NCBI GenBank assembly: GCA_023300375.1
Contig: JALZWO010000055.1
Location: 1 to 64,000 of the forward strand
Reading direction: 5' to 3'
Source: Granulosicoccus sp.
GTDB taxonomy: Bacteria > Pseudomonadota > Gammaproteobacteria > Granulosicoccales > Granulosicoccaceae
Length of the DNA stretch: 64,000 nucleotides
Part shown: positions 1 to 7,788 of the stretch, in pieces
How the letters are laid out: each line of letters begins with the position of its first letter
Position numbering within the stretch: the stretch's first letter is position 1
Position numbers and translations under genes: made by a program
Notes under the pieces: model-generated
Told to the model about the DNA's origin: nothing
The model's database searches: none
The model's input: the letters and a program-made list of their open reading frames with translations, nothing else

Positions 1-2
1 CA

Positions 3-1676
3 TCGATGAGTGGTATTGAAATAGTTGACCAGCAAGTCTGGCAACAACAACCAGAACTCGAGGCGTTAGAAATAGAAATACCGGTCTTGTATACCGAACG
101 GGCGACGCCCACGTTGCGCACTACAGAGTCTCGCGCCATGATGATAAGAGCTCTGCAATCGGTTTATGATCGCTCTGGCAATCGAGTGGCTATTCTTGAG
201 GCCGGTTTGTTGTTAAACAATAACATTGAGTTCGTCGATCGGATTAGGGAATTGGTGTATGGCCCAGGCAGCCTGACTTCGGGAGGGCGTGGCACGGTAA
301 CGGTCTTTTTTGAAGACGTGAGGATCACGACCAATGTCATGTTTGACGATGGTTCACGAGCATTAGGCACGCGTGTGTCTTCTGAAGTGCGTAATGCGGT
401 GCTTGAGCGCGGTGAGACTTGGGTTAATCGAGCATTTGTTGTTAACGACTGGTACATCTCTGCCTATGAACCCATCGTGGATGTTGGGGGAGAGCGTGTT
501 GGTATGCTATACACAGGTTACCTAGAGAAACCGTTCCGAGATCAATTTTTCAAAGCAATTGCCGTATTGTCGGCGTTAGTGGTAAGCGGTAGTTTGGCAG
601 CTGCGGGAGCGGCGGTACTTGGAGCGCGCTCAATTTTTTCACCCATTGAAAATATATCAGCAGTGGTGCGTGCCACTGCCCGTGGTGATTACAAGCGCAT
701 TGGTCCGCTGCCTACTGGAAATGAGATTGGAGAGTTGGCCTTTCAATTTGATGCCATGCTCGACAGTCTCGAGCATCAGCGACAGCGCATCGAGCAAGGT
801 GCTCAAGAACTGGAATATAAGGTTCAAGAACGGACAGAGGAGATTGAGCAGCAGAATAATCACCTGCAAGATTCAATCAATTTGCTGCAACAAACGCGTC
901 AACGTCTGGCGAGTGCTGAAAAGCTGGCAGCGCTGGGTGAATTTACCGCGGGGGTGGCGCATGAAATTAACAACCCTACAGCGGTTATTCTTGGCAACAT
1001 GGAGGTGGTCATTGCAGATTTGGGTAGCCGTGCGCCTGAATTTGCCACTGAAACTGATTTGATTTTTGAGCAGGTATATCGTATTCGCGCCATTGTCGAG
1101 TCTTTGCTGCAATACTCGCGATCTGCGCAACAGCAGCACGACATGCAGACTGCGCCACGAGTATCAGAATACCCGCTTGAGCCTGTGAGCCCAAAGGCCT
1201 TGTCAGACGCGGGTGGAATTGAACCGATACGCGCTTTGCAAACCGACCTCGAAGAACTTGTTAATGACGCGTTAACGATGCTGGCGCATGAGTTCAAAGG
1301 CCGGCAGATTACTGTACACATTGATATTCAGTCGGATTTGTCGGCGCTAATAGACAGACAGGAGTGTCAACAGGTGCTTATTAATTTGATCAGCAATGCA
1401 ATCCACGCGATAGAGGAAGGCGGGAACATTACAATAGTTGCCCAAAATCAAGGACGTCGATCTATAACATTGGAGGTGAAGGACACTGGAAGAGGCATAG
1501 AGCCAAAGCATCTTAGTCGCATCTTCGATCCGTTTTTTACAACGGGTAAGGCGCTGGGGACAGGCTTGGGGCTCTCGGTCAGCTACAGCATCGTGCATCG
1601 CAATGGGGGAGATATTGAGGTCTCATCTGAGCTCTTGAAGGGCAGTGTTTTTACAGTCACACTACCCGCAGCCTAA
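3..1676 (+). CDS. Cache-HAMP sensor histidine kinase (5' end outside window)
   Basis: Membrane-bound sensor kinase that autophosphorylates on histidine and passes phosphate to a response regulator, which is not visible here. The frame is open to the window edge and the first transmembrane helix is missing, so the true start lies upstream of the ATG at 6. Visible order: an extracytoplasmic single-Cache-type sensor (residues about 40-180, with TNVMFDDGSRALGT and ending GMLYTGYLEKPF), a hydrophobic helix near 185-215, HAMP, a coiled coil, HisKA with phosphoacceptor motif AHEINNP near residue 320, then HATPase with N box (NLISNAIHAI), DTGRGI and TGLGLSV. The next gene begins 46 nt downstream on the same strand. 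Its ligand is unknown. Placement beside the formate dehydrogenase locus suggests, but does not show, a link. Confidence 0.9.
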   Translation, partial: SMSGIEIVDQQVWQQQPELEALEIEIPVLYTERATPTLRTTESRAMMIRALQSVYDRSGNRVAILEAGLLLNNNIEFVDRIRELVYGPGSLTSGGRGTVTVFFEDVRITTNVMFDDGSRALGTRVSSEVRNAVLERGETWVNRAFVVNDWYISAYEPIVDVGGERVGMLYTGYLEKPFRDQFFKAIAVLSALVVSGSLAAAGAAVLGARSIFSPIENISAVVRATARGDYKRIGPLPTGNEIGELAFQFDAMLDSLEHQRQRIEQGAQELEYKVQERTEEIEQQNNHLQDSINLLQQTRQRLASAEKLAALGEFTAGVAHEINNPTAVILGNMEVVIADLGSRAPEFATETDLIFEQVYRIRAIVESLLQYSRSAQQQHDMQTAPRVSEYPLEPVSPKALSDAGGIEPIRALQTDLEELVNDALTMLAHEFKGRQITVHIDIQSDLSALIDRQECQQVLINLISNAIHAIEEGGNITIVAQNQGRRSITLEVKDTGRGIEPKHLSRIFDPFFTTGKALGTGLGLSVSYSIVHRNGGDIEVSSELLKGSVFTVTLPAA

Positions 1677-1722
1677 ATGAACGTGTCTCGAACATTACTG
1701 TCTGTAATACATTGTCAAGTTA

Positions 1723-4008
1723 TTGCTCGAAGGGGCGCTGTATACCCGAGTTCTGAGATATTCTTGTCCGGAGCAACTATGCTTTTACTTTCACGGAAAC
1801 CTTATTAACGTGGCGCGTGCCTACCCGCTCACAGATCTCGTCAAGCTAGTCAGAGCCTATGGGGTTCTGGCGGGCACTTCTGATATGGAAAGAGTCATAG
1901 CTGGCACCTTGAGCAGGCAATGGATTGCTAAGGAAGTCGAGCACCTTGTTACATTGTCCAGTTTGCCACGCCCACTGTTCAAGACACTACGAGGCAGAGA
2001 CCTGTTGGCTGCGGAGCTTTTCCCAGATCAGGATATCGACCCAGAAACCATTGACCCAGACGCCTTGGATATCGATTCGGTCGGTCGTCGTAAACTTATT
2101 AACACTAACCGATTGCCAAAGCTGGAGCCCACTATTCATGCGTCGGTTCTAACAGCCAACATATTGCTCGGGGTGCGCTTGTACGGCTGCCACGGTAAAG
2201 GCATGCAAAGTATGTCGCACGATATGATCGTCGCGGCGATGCTTCAACAGGCCTATGGCAAAGCGCACCGATACAGTTCGTTCTCCACACACGATAAAGA
2301 GCTAGTAGACGATACCTACTTGCTCACTTGGTTTGGCGATAATGTCGCAAGGCTTGTGGTGGAGCTGTCTGATTACCTCAAAGTGTTTGAGAAGGCTGTA
2401 CTTTACGATGAGCCTGTGCCGGCCGCTCCTAGTGCGCAGATCGCATCAGCTGTGGCTGCTATCCATGCGGGCCACTTGCGTTTAACTGCTCGCGCTGCAG
2501 GTGACCAAGTTATTAGTTTTCTGGATAGTGAACAACGTCAGGAACTTGAGGCCTTGGGTGTGAACTGCTCAGACGATTTTCCTGAGTTGCCTTTCCTAGA
2601 AACCGATTACAAGCTCACTCTTGCGGCCTTTTCATTAAAAGGGGTCGATCACTACGCACTGTGTGAGCCTTTGCGCAACACCTTACTCATGTCAGTCCGT
2701 GATGTGCTTGATGATCATGGCAAGCGGGAACGCCTATCTGGCAGACGTGGAAAAGCGGTACACGAGGTCCACATCAATCTGCCAGTAATGGAATATTTTG
2801 TTGTTGCAGAGGCACCTAACTCTATAGAGGCTGTTCACGTGGCCAGCTTAGAGATGATGCGTTCTCTAGAGAAGGGCAGGCGCAAATCATTGAGCACCAT
2901 GGTGTCGCATGCGTTTCATATAGCGACTATTGCCGAGTGTGTACTAGGCAGAGCCTTGGAGCCGTTGATCGTCACGTTAGCCATGCTGCACGATGTAGTG
3001 GAAGACGGATCTTCGCGAGTCACAGGCTATGGACATTCTTTGCGCAAAATACAATTTAGGTTCGGTGGTCCTATTGCTGCCATGGTGTCTGAGCTTACAG
3101 ACTCGTCAGTGCAGTCTGCTGGCGTTAGTAAAGCCAATCTGACCTTCAAATTGCCGCATCTGTTATTGCCACAAGCACAATACAATGTTGGCAGATTTAC
3201 CGATATGACGGTGGAGGCTACCGAGGCTGAGCAGCCCTATACCTTGGCTGGCATTGTCATCAAGCTACTCGATACAGTCGTCTCGCTAAAAGAAGGTATT
3301 CGAGACCCAGAATTAATGAACGGGCATTGGCGTCACAGTGGCGCTCGAATTTACTGGGCTGAACGCGATCGCGGTAGCATTGTGCAGCCACTGCTTGAGC
3401 GCCTAGTTATCGAGATTAAAGAAAGTGTTGCTGATCCCAAATATGCCAGACGTCCTCATCATGTCAATACTGTTCGATTAAAAGCAGGTGCTGCAATTAT
3501 TGAAACCGTCATGACCTATCAGGATATGTATGCGGTGCAGAATCTTGCCATTCTGGCTTATGAATACCGGCTTGATACAGTCGAGCGCGATACACTAATC
3601 GGATTGTTTTTCGACAGAAATGTTGATAACGAGCAGTTTGCAGAGAGGGTGCTGAACGGTATTCTTGATGATCAAAAGCTTAGGCAATCGGTTGAAGAAG
3701 GACGATTACCCTGCATTGGGTATTCCACCTTGTTCTCCAAAGATGCGTTGCTGGATGCCGCTCGTGGTGAGCAAACTTTTATTGCTTACCGGCACAGTGC
3801 TTTGCGGCGTCAGGAAATGCGACGAGAGATGCTTGTAGATACGTCAGAGAAAATCAACTCTATGGCTATGCGTATGGAGCAAGTGCTTCGTGTATTTGAC
3901 CAAACTGTGGAGCTAGGTGCCGACGTGGGCGATGCGAATGATCAAGATAAACTTGCTGTTCCGTCACTGGAGGAGTTGTACAGCGATCTGGAGGTTGTGG
4001 GAAATTAA
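1723..4008 (+). CDS. SpoT-like HD-domain protein, possibly with a second degenerate HD fold
   Basis: Large (up to 761 aa) soluble protein. Residues about 390-520 resemble the (p)ppGpp hydrolase HD domain of RelA/SpoT: histidines at 396/399, LHDVVED with H423-D424, an FGGPIAAMVSELTDS stretch like the FG..VA.LV..VT segment, and KLLDTVVSLKEG with D517 where SpoT has the third metal ligand. No synthetase, TGS or ACT domain is seen. An earlier stretch (about 140-220: AAMLQQAYG then WFGDNVARLVVELSDY) follows the same spacing without the HD residues and may be a decayed duplicate. The track start is TTG. A GTG at 1810 is in frame and neither has a clear ribosome site. Substrate is not established; hydrolysis of a nucleotide alarmone is an inference from the domain. 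Confidence 0.7.
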   Translation: MLEGALYTRVLRYSCPEQLCFYFHGNLINVARAYPLTDLVKLVRAYGVLAGTSDMERVIAGTLSRQWIAKEVEHLVTLSSLPRPLFKTLRGRDLLAAELFPDQDIDPETIDPDALDIDSVGRRKLINTNRLPKLEPTIHASVLTANILLGVRLYGCHGKGMQSMSHDMIVAAMLQQAYGKAHRYSSFSTHDKELVDDTYLLTWFGDNVARLVVELSDYLKVFEKAVLYDEPVPAAPSAQIASAVAAIHAGHLRLTARAAGDQVISFLDSEQRQELEALGVNCSDDFPELPFLETDYKLTLAAFSLKGVDHYALCEPLRNTLLMSVRDVLDDHGKRERLSGRRGKAVHEVHINLPVMEYFVVAEAPNSIEAVHVASLEMMRSLEKGRRKSLSTMVSHAFHIATIAECVLGRALEPLIVTLAMLHDVVEDGSSRVTGYGHSLRKIQFRFGGPIAAMVSELTDSSVQSAGVSKANLTFKLPHLLLPQAQYNVGRFTDMTVEATEAEQPYTLAGIVIKLLDTVVSLKEGIRDPELMNGHWRHSGARIYWAERDRGSIVQPLLERLVIEIKESVADPKYARRPHHVNTVRLKAGAAIIETVMTYQDMYAVQNLAILAYEYRLDTVERDTLIGLFFDRNVDNEQFAERVLNGILDDQKLRQSVEEGRLPCIGYSTLFSKDALLDAARGEQTFIAYRHSALRRQEMRREMLVDTSEKINSMAMRMEQVLRVFDQTVELGADVGDANDQDKLAVPSLEELYSDLEVVGN

Positions 4009-4155
4009 GCGCGTTGCAATGCTGGGCTTTTGATTCTTAGGTTTCTCAAGATCTTACCTCTGGCTGGGAGTTTTTTTCGCCGATCCCTAGGGCAGCAAAC
4101 TATCTAGCCGTGAACTCTAAAGCCGTGAGCTGCGACTCTAAGGGCTTGTGAGCTT

Positions 4156-5133
4156 CTAGGTCGTACCGTCCACTGTAAACAATTCTGCTCCCTTCCGCAG
4201 TGTATAGCCGCCTAATTGTTCCACCATAGTCAACGCTTGCGCATCATGTAATCGTTCTAAAAAATCTTGCATTAAGGTTCGAAAATACGTTTTTCGAGTC
4301 ATGACAAGATCAAGCGAGACTTCGGCTGCTGGAAGAAAATTAAGATTGAAATCACGTGCAGTGCTGAGCTGTCCGCAGCACAGGTCGGCTGAACCTTTGT
4401 TAATAGCAGCAGCCGAGCTGCCTTCACTGTTGCAATGAGTTGAGACTCGAAGGCTTGCCAAGCTTAAGGCATGGGTAGAGCATAGATCCTCTAGTAATCT
4501 TTCGGTGCCAGAATCGTTTTGACGCATTGCCCAGCGCAAATTGCTGTCGCTTATAAGGGTCTTTATTTTTTCCTGTGCGCTTACTTGCTTCTCCAGAACA
4601 GTACTCAGGCCTGCATGATAAATAAGTCCTTGAGCTCGTTGCACAGCACGAACCACAACCCAGTTGCCATGATTTCGGTAGCAGCGTAGCAAGCCAAGGT
4701 GACGTCTGGCGGTATCTTCAGTGGGGCCCCAGTTAATGAAGCAGGCATCAATTCTGCCCGAATCCAGCATGCGCAAGCCATGGCGTGTACCGGCAGGGCT
4801 GTAGCTAATAAGCGCGCGTTGTTGCCACTCTATGGCCGCGTGATTACAGATCTGATGGACCAGTTGATCCTCACTTCCGGCAATCAACAATCTATCGTGC
4901 ATCACTCCACCGTGACTATTTTCCACCAGCCAATCTTCTATAAGTCGGCGGGGAAATATCCACTTACCTGTTACTTTTGTACCGGGAATTTCCCCACAAC
5001 CTGCCAGCTGGTAGATTTTCTTTTCGTTGACGTGAAGTAGTTTTGCAAGCTCTGGAACAGTCAGAAATGCCGGTTCCAGACTGTAGTTGATGTTGCTACC
5101 AGGCAACAGAGTTTTCGATGCGCTAGAGTCCAT
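4156..5133 (-). CDS. HTH regulator with molybdate-binding-protein-like domain (COG1910 type)
   Basis: Predicted DNA-binding regulator. Residues about 20-70 form an excisionase/MerR-like helix-turn-helix (LTVPELAKLLHVNEKKIYQLAGCGEIPGTKVTGKWIFPRRLIEDWL). The remainder resembles the periplasmic-binding-protein fold fused to such HTH domains in COG1910 proteins, including a GTRHGLRMLDSGRIDACFINWG segment and a C-terminal SAAAINKGSADLCCG...DLVMTRK stretch. It has no signal peptide, so the binding domain should sense a small ligand in the cytoplasm. By family habit this could be molybdate or a related anion, which fits a molybdoenzyme locus. It lies 9 nt downstream of fdhD on the same strand, so the two are probably co-transcribed. 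ATG at 5133 has only a weak ribosome site. Confidence 0.8.
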   Translation of the reverse strand: MDSSASKTLLPGSNINYSLEPAFLTVPELAKLLHVNEKKIYQLAGCGEIPGTKVTGKWIFPRRLIEDWLVENSHGGVMHDRLLIAGSEDQLVHQICNHAAIEWQQRALISYSPAGTRHGLRMLDSGRIDACFINWGPTEDTARRHLGLLRCYRNHGNWVVVRAVQRAQGLIYHAGLSTVLEKQVSAQEKIKTLISDSNLRWAMRQNDSGTERLLEDLCSTHALSLASLRVSTHCNSEGSSAAAINKGSADLCCGQLSTARDFNLNFLPAAEVSLDLVMTRKTYFRTLMQDFLERLHDAQALTMVEQLGGYTLRKGAELFTVDGTT

Positions 5134-5142
5134 TGTTGATAG

Positions 5143-6138
5143 TCACACCAGATCGCGCATGCCTTTAGTGGGCGCTGGGCTGCGCCTTTGCGTTGGAATG
5201 TCGTCGAAGGTTAGGTTGTTCACTCCGTTATAGATCAGGAAGTGGCGTCCTTTTGCGCGGGCAATAATGGTCATGCCGATCTCTTTTGCCAGCTCGAGAC
5301 CCATGTGAGTGACGCCGGAGCGAGACAGCAGTGTAGGTATGCCCATGAAAGCTGTCTTCATAACAATTTCGGAGGTGAGTCTGCCCGTTGTATAAAATAT
5401 TTTGTCTTCTCCTTCAATGCCTTGTAGCCACATTTTTCCAGCGATTGCATCAGCGGCATTGTGTCGGCCAACATCTTCGATGTGCATTATTGACTCTGTG
5501 TTGGTGCAAAGCCCGCATCCGTGTACAGCTCCAGATATGCGATACACCCCATTGAGTTGGCTAACATGGCTTATCAATTGGTATATTTCTGATTGTTTTA
5601 ATGCAGGGGTTTTCAAGTTAACTTCGTAAAGTTTGTCCACCGTGCAACTGAATATAGTGCCTTGGCCGCAACCACTGGTCACGATTCGGCGTTTCATTTT
5701 TTCCTGCCAGTCAGCGATGCCCGTTCCAGCGTGCGTCGTGACATCAACCAATTCTCTGTCCCAGTCCACAACAACCGATGCGATCAAAGAAACATCTTCA
5801 ATAAGTTTTTGGTTGTGGATATAGCCCAGCGTCAGTGCCTCAGGTTCGGTGCCCAAGGTCATTAAGGTAACAACCTCCATTCCATCTACCCGGATGGTTA
5901 GTGGTATTTCGCCTGGCAGGTGCGCGTTGACAATGTCACCGAACTCATTAGTAGCCTCGATGGCGTGAGTTGGCGTTAGTGACTCGTCACTCAGGATGGG
6001 GAGGTGAGGGCTTGCAGCGTTAAGGGGCATGAAAAAAACCGAAAGTTGGACGACTGCTAACACTGTAAGCGTCTGACAACACCAAGTCAGCTTAATCATT
6101 GTTGGATACTGCTTGGTTGATCGTTTTAATTGCGACAA
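5143..6138 (-). CDS. fdhD: Formate dehydrogenase accessory sulfurtransferase FdhD
   Basis: FdhD transfers sulfur from a cysteine desulfurase to the molybdenum cofactor and is needed for active formate dehydrogenase. Family signatures are clear: RIVTSGCGQGT, VHGCGLCTNTESIMHIEDVGRHNAADAIAG, TTGRLTSEIVMKTAFMGIPTLLSRSG and IARAKGRHFLIYNG. The usual CxxC loop reads CGQG here, so the second cysteine of the pair described in E. coli FdhD is absent at that place, although another cysteine follows five residues later (IFSC). The track start is TTG at 6138, which would add a hydrophobic leader (LTVLAVVQLSVFFMPLNA) unexpected in a cytoplasmic enzyme. ATG at 6099 or 6030 are alternatives, and I favour 6030. 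Divergent from the formate dehydrogenase genes and upstream of the HTH regulator. Confidence 0.9.
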   Translation of the reverse strand: MSQLKRSTKQYPTMIKLTWCCQTLTVLAVVQLSVFFMPLNAASPHLPILSDESLTPTHAIEATNEFGDIVNAHLPGEIPLTIRVDGMEVVTLMTLGTEPEALTLGYIHNQKLIEDVSLIASVVVDWDRELVDVTTHAGTGIADWQEKMKRRIVTSGCGQGTIFSCTVDKLYEVNLKTPALKQSEIYQLISHVSQLNGVYRISGAVHGCGLCTNTESIMHIEDVGRHNAADAIAGKMWLQGIEGEDKIFYTTGRLTSEIVMKTAFMGIPTLLSRSGVTHMGLELAKEIGMTIIARAKGRHFLIYNGVNNLTFDDIPTQRRSPAPTKGMRDLV

Positions 6139-6166
6139 ATTGTCTCAATTTGAGCTTGATTAATCA
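6137..6166. promoter_or_regulatory. Paired dyads in the fdhD / DUF3305 divergent promoter region
   Basis: Two symmetric sequences lie side by side: AAATTG-TCT-CAATTT (6137-6151) and the perfect palindrome TGATTAATCA (6157-6166). They sit between divergent transcription units of the formate dehydrogenase locus, where an operator would be expected. If fdhD starts at the TTG of 6138 the first dyad overlaps its start codon, whereas with the ATG at 6030 it lies upstream. The second palindrome resembles a shortened FNR half-site pair but lacks the four-base spacer. The binding protein is unknown; the HTH regulator of the fdhD operon is the obvious candidate. Confidence 0.35.
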
Positions 6167-6277
6167 TTTTATTTCGATTTTCTACCGTATGCACTCGTAG
6201 ATCGTTGCCAAACTGGTTTAACAGTTATGAATATCGTGCAATAGTGGTTACTAAGTTTAGAGGCTTGAACCGTGTGA

Positions 6278-6982
6278 ATGTCTAGTGAAAAACCGATAGC
6301 TCAGGACAACGACAAGAGACCTGAAACAAAGACGACGTTGGCAATTGAAAATGCGCCAGTGACTAAAAAGATCGACGACTCGCGCTTAGTGACTTCGATG
6401 CCGAGGAGTCTGTCAATTCCAGCAACCGTCATTCTCGAAAGACGCATGATCAGCCGTTCGTTCTGGTCCATGCCTTCGTGGTACTTGCATGCAGTAGCCA
6501 CTGGCAGTCACTTGGTAGCAGGTGATGCAAGAGCCCATGCTCGAGGAACGCCTACTGGCGAGAGTGAGCAAGGCGCTTTATTTGCTTGGTCAGGTCTTGA
6601 GGTCACCTTGTATAAAGATGCCTGTGAGCGCTATTGGCATGCGCTGATTGGCGATAAACCTTTGGTTTATGTTGTTTGTCGTGATTTGACTGACGAGAGC
6701 GTGGGCGAAGATAGCTGCGATCTCACTATGAGGCCGGTATCAGTGACCGTCGACTACGATGAAGCCTCGGCTGCGGCTGAAACTGATGATCCTGTGTTTA
6801 GCAGACCCATTACAGGTGAGCTCTACAAGTACATGGAAGAGTTTGTTCTCGCTCATTACAAGCCGCAAGAGTTTAAAAAACGCAAGCGGCGCGATTGGTC
6901 AGCTGAAGGTAGTCGTCGTCAAAATAGCACAGCTGATTCGCATGAAAAAGATCATGGGCAGTTGAGTCGAGGCAAAGGGTGA
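6278..6982 (+). CDS. DUF3305 protein of the formate dehydrogenase locus
   Basis: Cytoplasmic protein of unknown biochemical role, found with formate dehydrogenase genes in many Proteobacteria. The DUF3305 core is visible from about residue 45: PATVILERRMISRSFWSMPSWYLHAV, followed by a segment describing a beta-rich fold (GLEVTLYKDACERYWHALIGDKPLVYVVCRD) and an EFVLAHYKPQEFKKRKRRDW tail. The C-terminus is basic, then rich in Ser/His/Lys. The N-terminal 40 residues are polar and probably disordered. Its stop overlaps the GTG of the next gene (GTGA), indicating translational coupling to the DUF3306 gene. The start ATG has no strong ribosome site. First gene of the rightward formate dehydrogenase operon. 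Confidence 0.85.
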   Translation: MSSEKPIAQDNDKRPETKTTLAIENAPVTKKIDDSRLVTSMPRSLSIPATVILERRMISRSFWSMPSWYLHAVATGSHLVAGDARAHARGTPTGESEQGALFAWSGLEVTLYKDACERYWHALIGDKPLVYVVCRDLTDESVGEDSCDLTMRPVSVTVDYDEASAAAETDDPVFSRPITGELYKYMEEFVLAHYKPQEFKKRKRRDWSAEGSRRQNSTADSHEKDHGQLSRGKG

Positions 6983-7788
6983 CTGATCAAAAACCCTTTT
7001 TAAATCGTTGGTCACAGCGTAAGCAACAGGCTAAAAACGCTGACTCCAGTGCCAGTGCTGATGTGAGTGCTTTAACGGATAGCCAGTTACATAATTTGAC
7101 TGATGATTCAGTGGGTACAAATGGTATTTTGTTGTCAGGTTCCGCCGAAGGATTAGATGAACTGCACCTCGACGATTCCCCATCTGGCGATACAGAAATA
7201 ACGCAAGGCCCGTCTTCCGAAGATGAGCTGCTGCTTACAGATGATGACATGCCTGCTATCGACTCTCTAGCGGCGGATAGCGATTTGAGTGCATTCTTTA
7301 ACAAGGGTGTGAGTGCTGCACTTAGAAAGTCGGCATTGCGGCATGTATTCCAATTGCCTCAATTTAATGTGCGCGACGGTCTCAACGACTACGACGGCGA
7401 TTACACTGTTTTTGAGCCTCTGGGCGATATCGTAACTTCTGATATGAAGTGGCATACAGCCAGAAAAGAGCGAGCACGGCTTGAAGCCGAAGAATTAAAG
7501 CAGCAAGAATTAAAGCAGCAAGAACTAGAGCAGCAAGAACTAGAGCAGCAAGAACTAGAGCAGCAAGAACTAGAGCAGCAAGAACTAGAGCAGCAAGAAA
7601 CAGAATCGCAAGTGGTTGACACAGACGAGCCAGAGATTCTTGAGGTTGAAGCTACGGAGCAGGCGCTGGATAACAGTGAATCCGATCATCTTACAGCCAA
7701 TGATGCTATCAGTCTCGAGCAAGAAAGCCACGAAGCTCTGGCTATTGAAAGTAAAGATGCAAATATCGACACAGAGATAAACACATGA
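6979..7788 (+). CDS. DUF3306 protein with ELEQQ pentapeptide repeats
   Basis: Partner of DUF3305 in formate dehydrogenase gene clusters; function unknown. The N-terminus (PFLNRWSQRKQQA) is the typical DUF3306 opening, and the core near residues 90-160 (DLSAFFNKGVSAALRKSALRHVFQLPQFNVRDGLNDYDGDYTVF) matches the family pattern. Between them lies an acidic, low-complexity linker. The C-terminal third contains seven perfect pentapeptides (ELKQQ twice, ELEQQ five times) and one degenerate copy, predicted to be helical, then an acidic tail. Starts with GTG overlapping the DUF3305 stop, and its last codons overlap the ATG of the ferredoxin-like gene, so the three are translationally coupled. No membrane segment or signal is seen. 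Confidence 0.82.
   Translation: MTDQKPFLNRWSQRKQQAKNADSSASADVSALTDSQLHNLTDDSVGTNGILLSGSAEGLDELHLDDSPSGDTEITQGPSSEDELLLTDDDMPAIDSLAADSDLSAFFNKGVSAALRKSALRHVFQLPQFNVRDGLNDYDGDYTVFEPLGDIVTSDMKWHTARKERARLEAEELKQQELKQQELEQQELEQQELEQQELEQQELEQQETESQVVDTDEPEILEVEATEQALDNSESDHLTANDAISLEQESHEALAIESKDANIDTEINT
7492..7611 (+). repeat. In-frame 15-bp tandem repeat inside the DUF3306 gene
   Basis: Seven exact 15-bp units in two variants, two of GAATTAAAGCAGCAA then five of GAACTAGAGCAGCAA, followed by one degenerate unit. The array encodes ELKQQ and ELEQQ pentapeptides. Because the unit is a multiple of three, copy-number change would alter protein length without shifting frame. It also creates a cysteine/serine-rich shadow ORF on the opposite strand. 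Confidence 0.97.

Noticed and set aside
4060-4090. Terminator with T7 run after the HD-domain gene
   Set aside because: GGGAG followed by seven T is present, but I could not build a stem longer than three pairs in front of it.
6157-6166. FNR box upstream of the formate dehydrogenase operon
   Set aside because: TGATTAATCA lacks the four-base spacer of TTGAT-N4-ATCAA.
7401-7622. 73-aa cysteine/serine-rich ORF on the minus strand
   Set aside because: It is the antisense of the ELEQQ-coding repeat in the DUF3306 gene and has no independent support.
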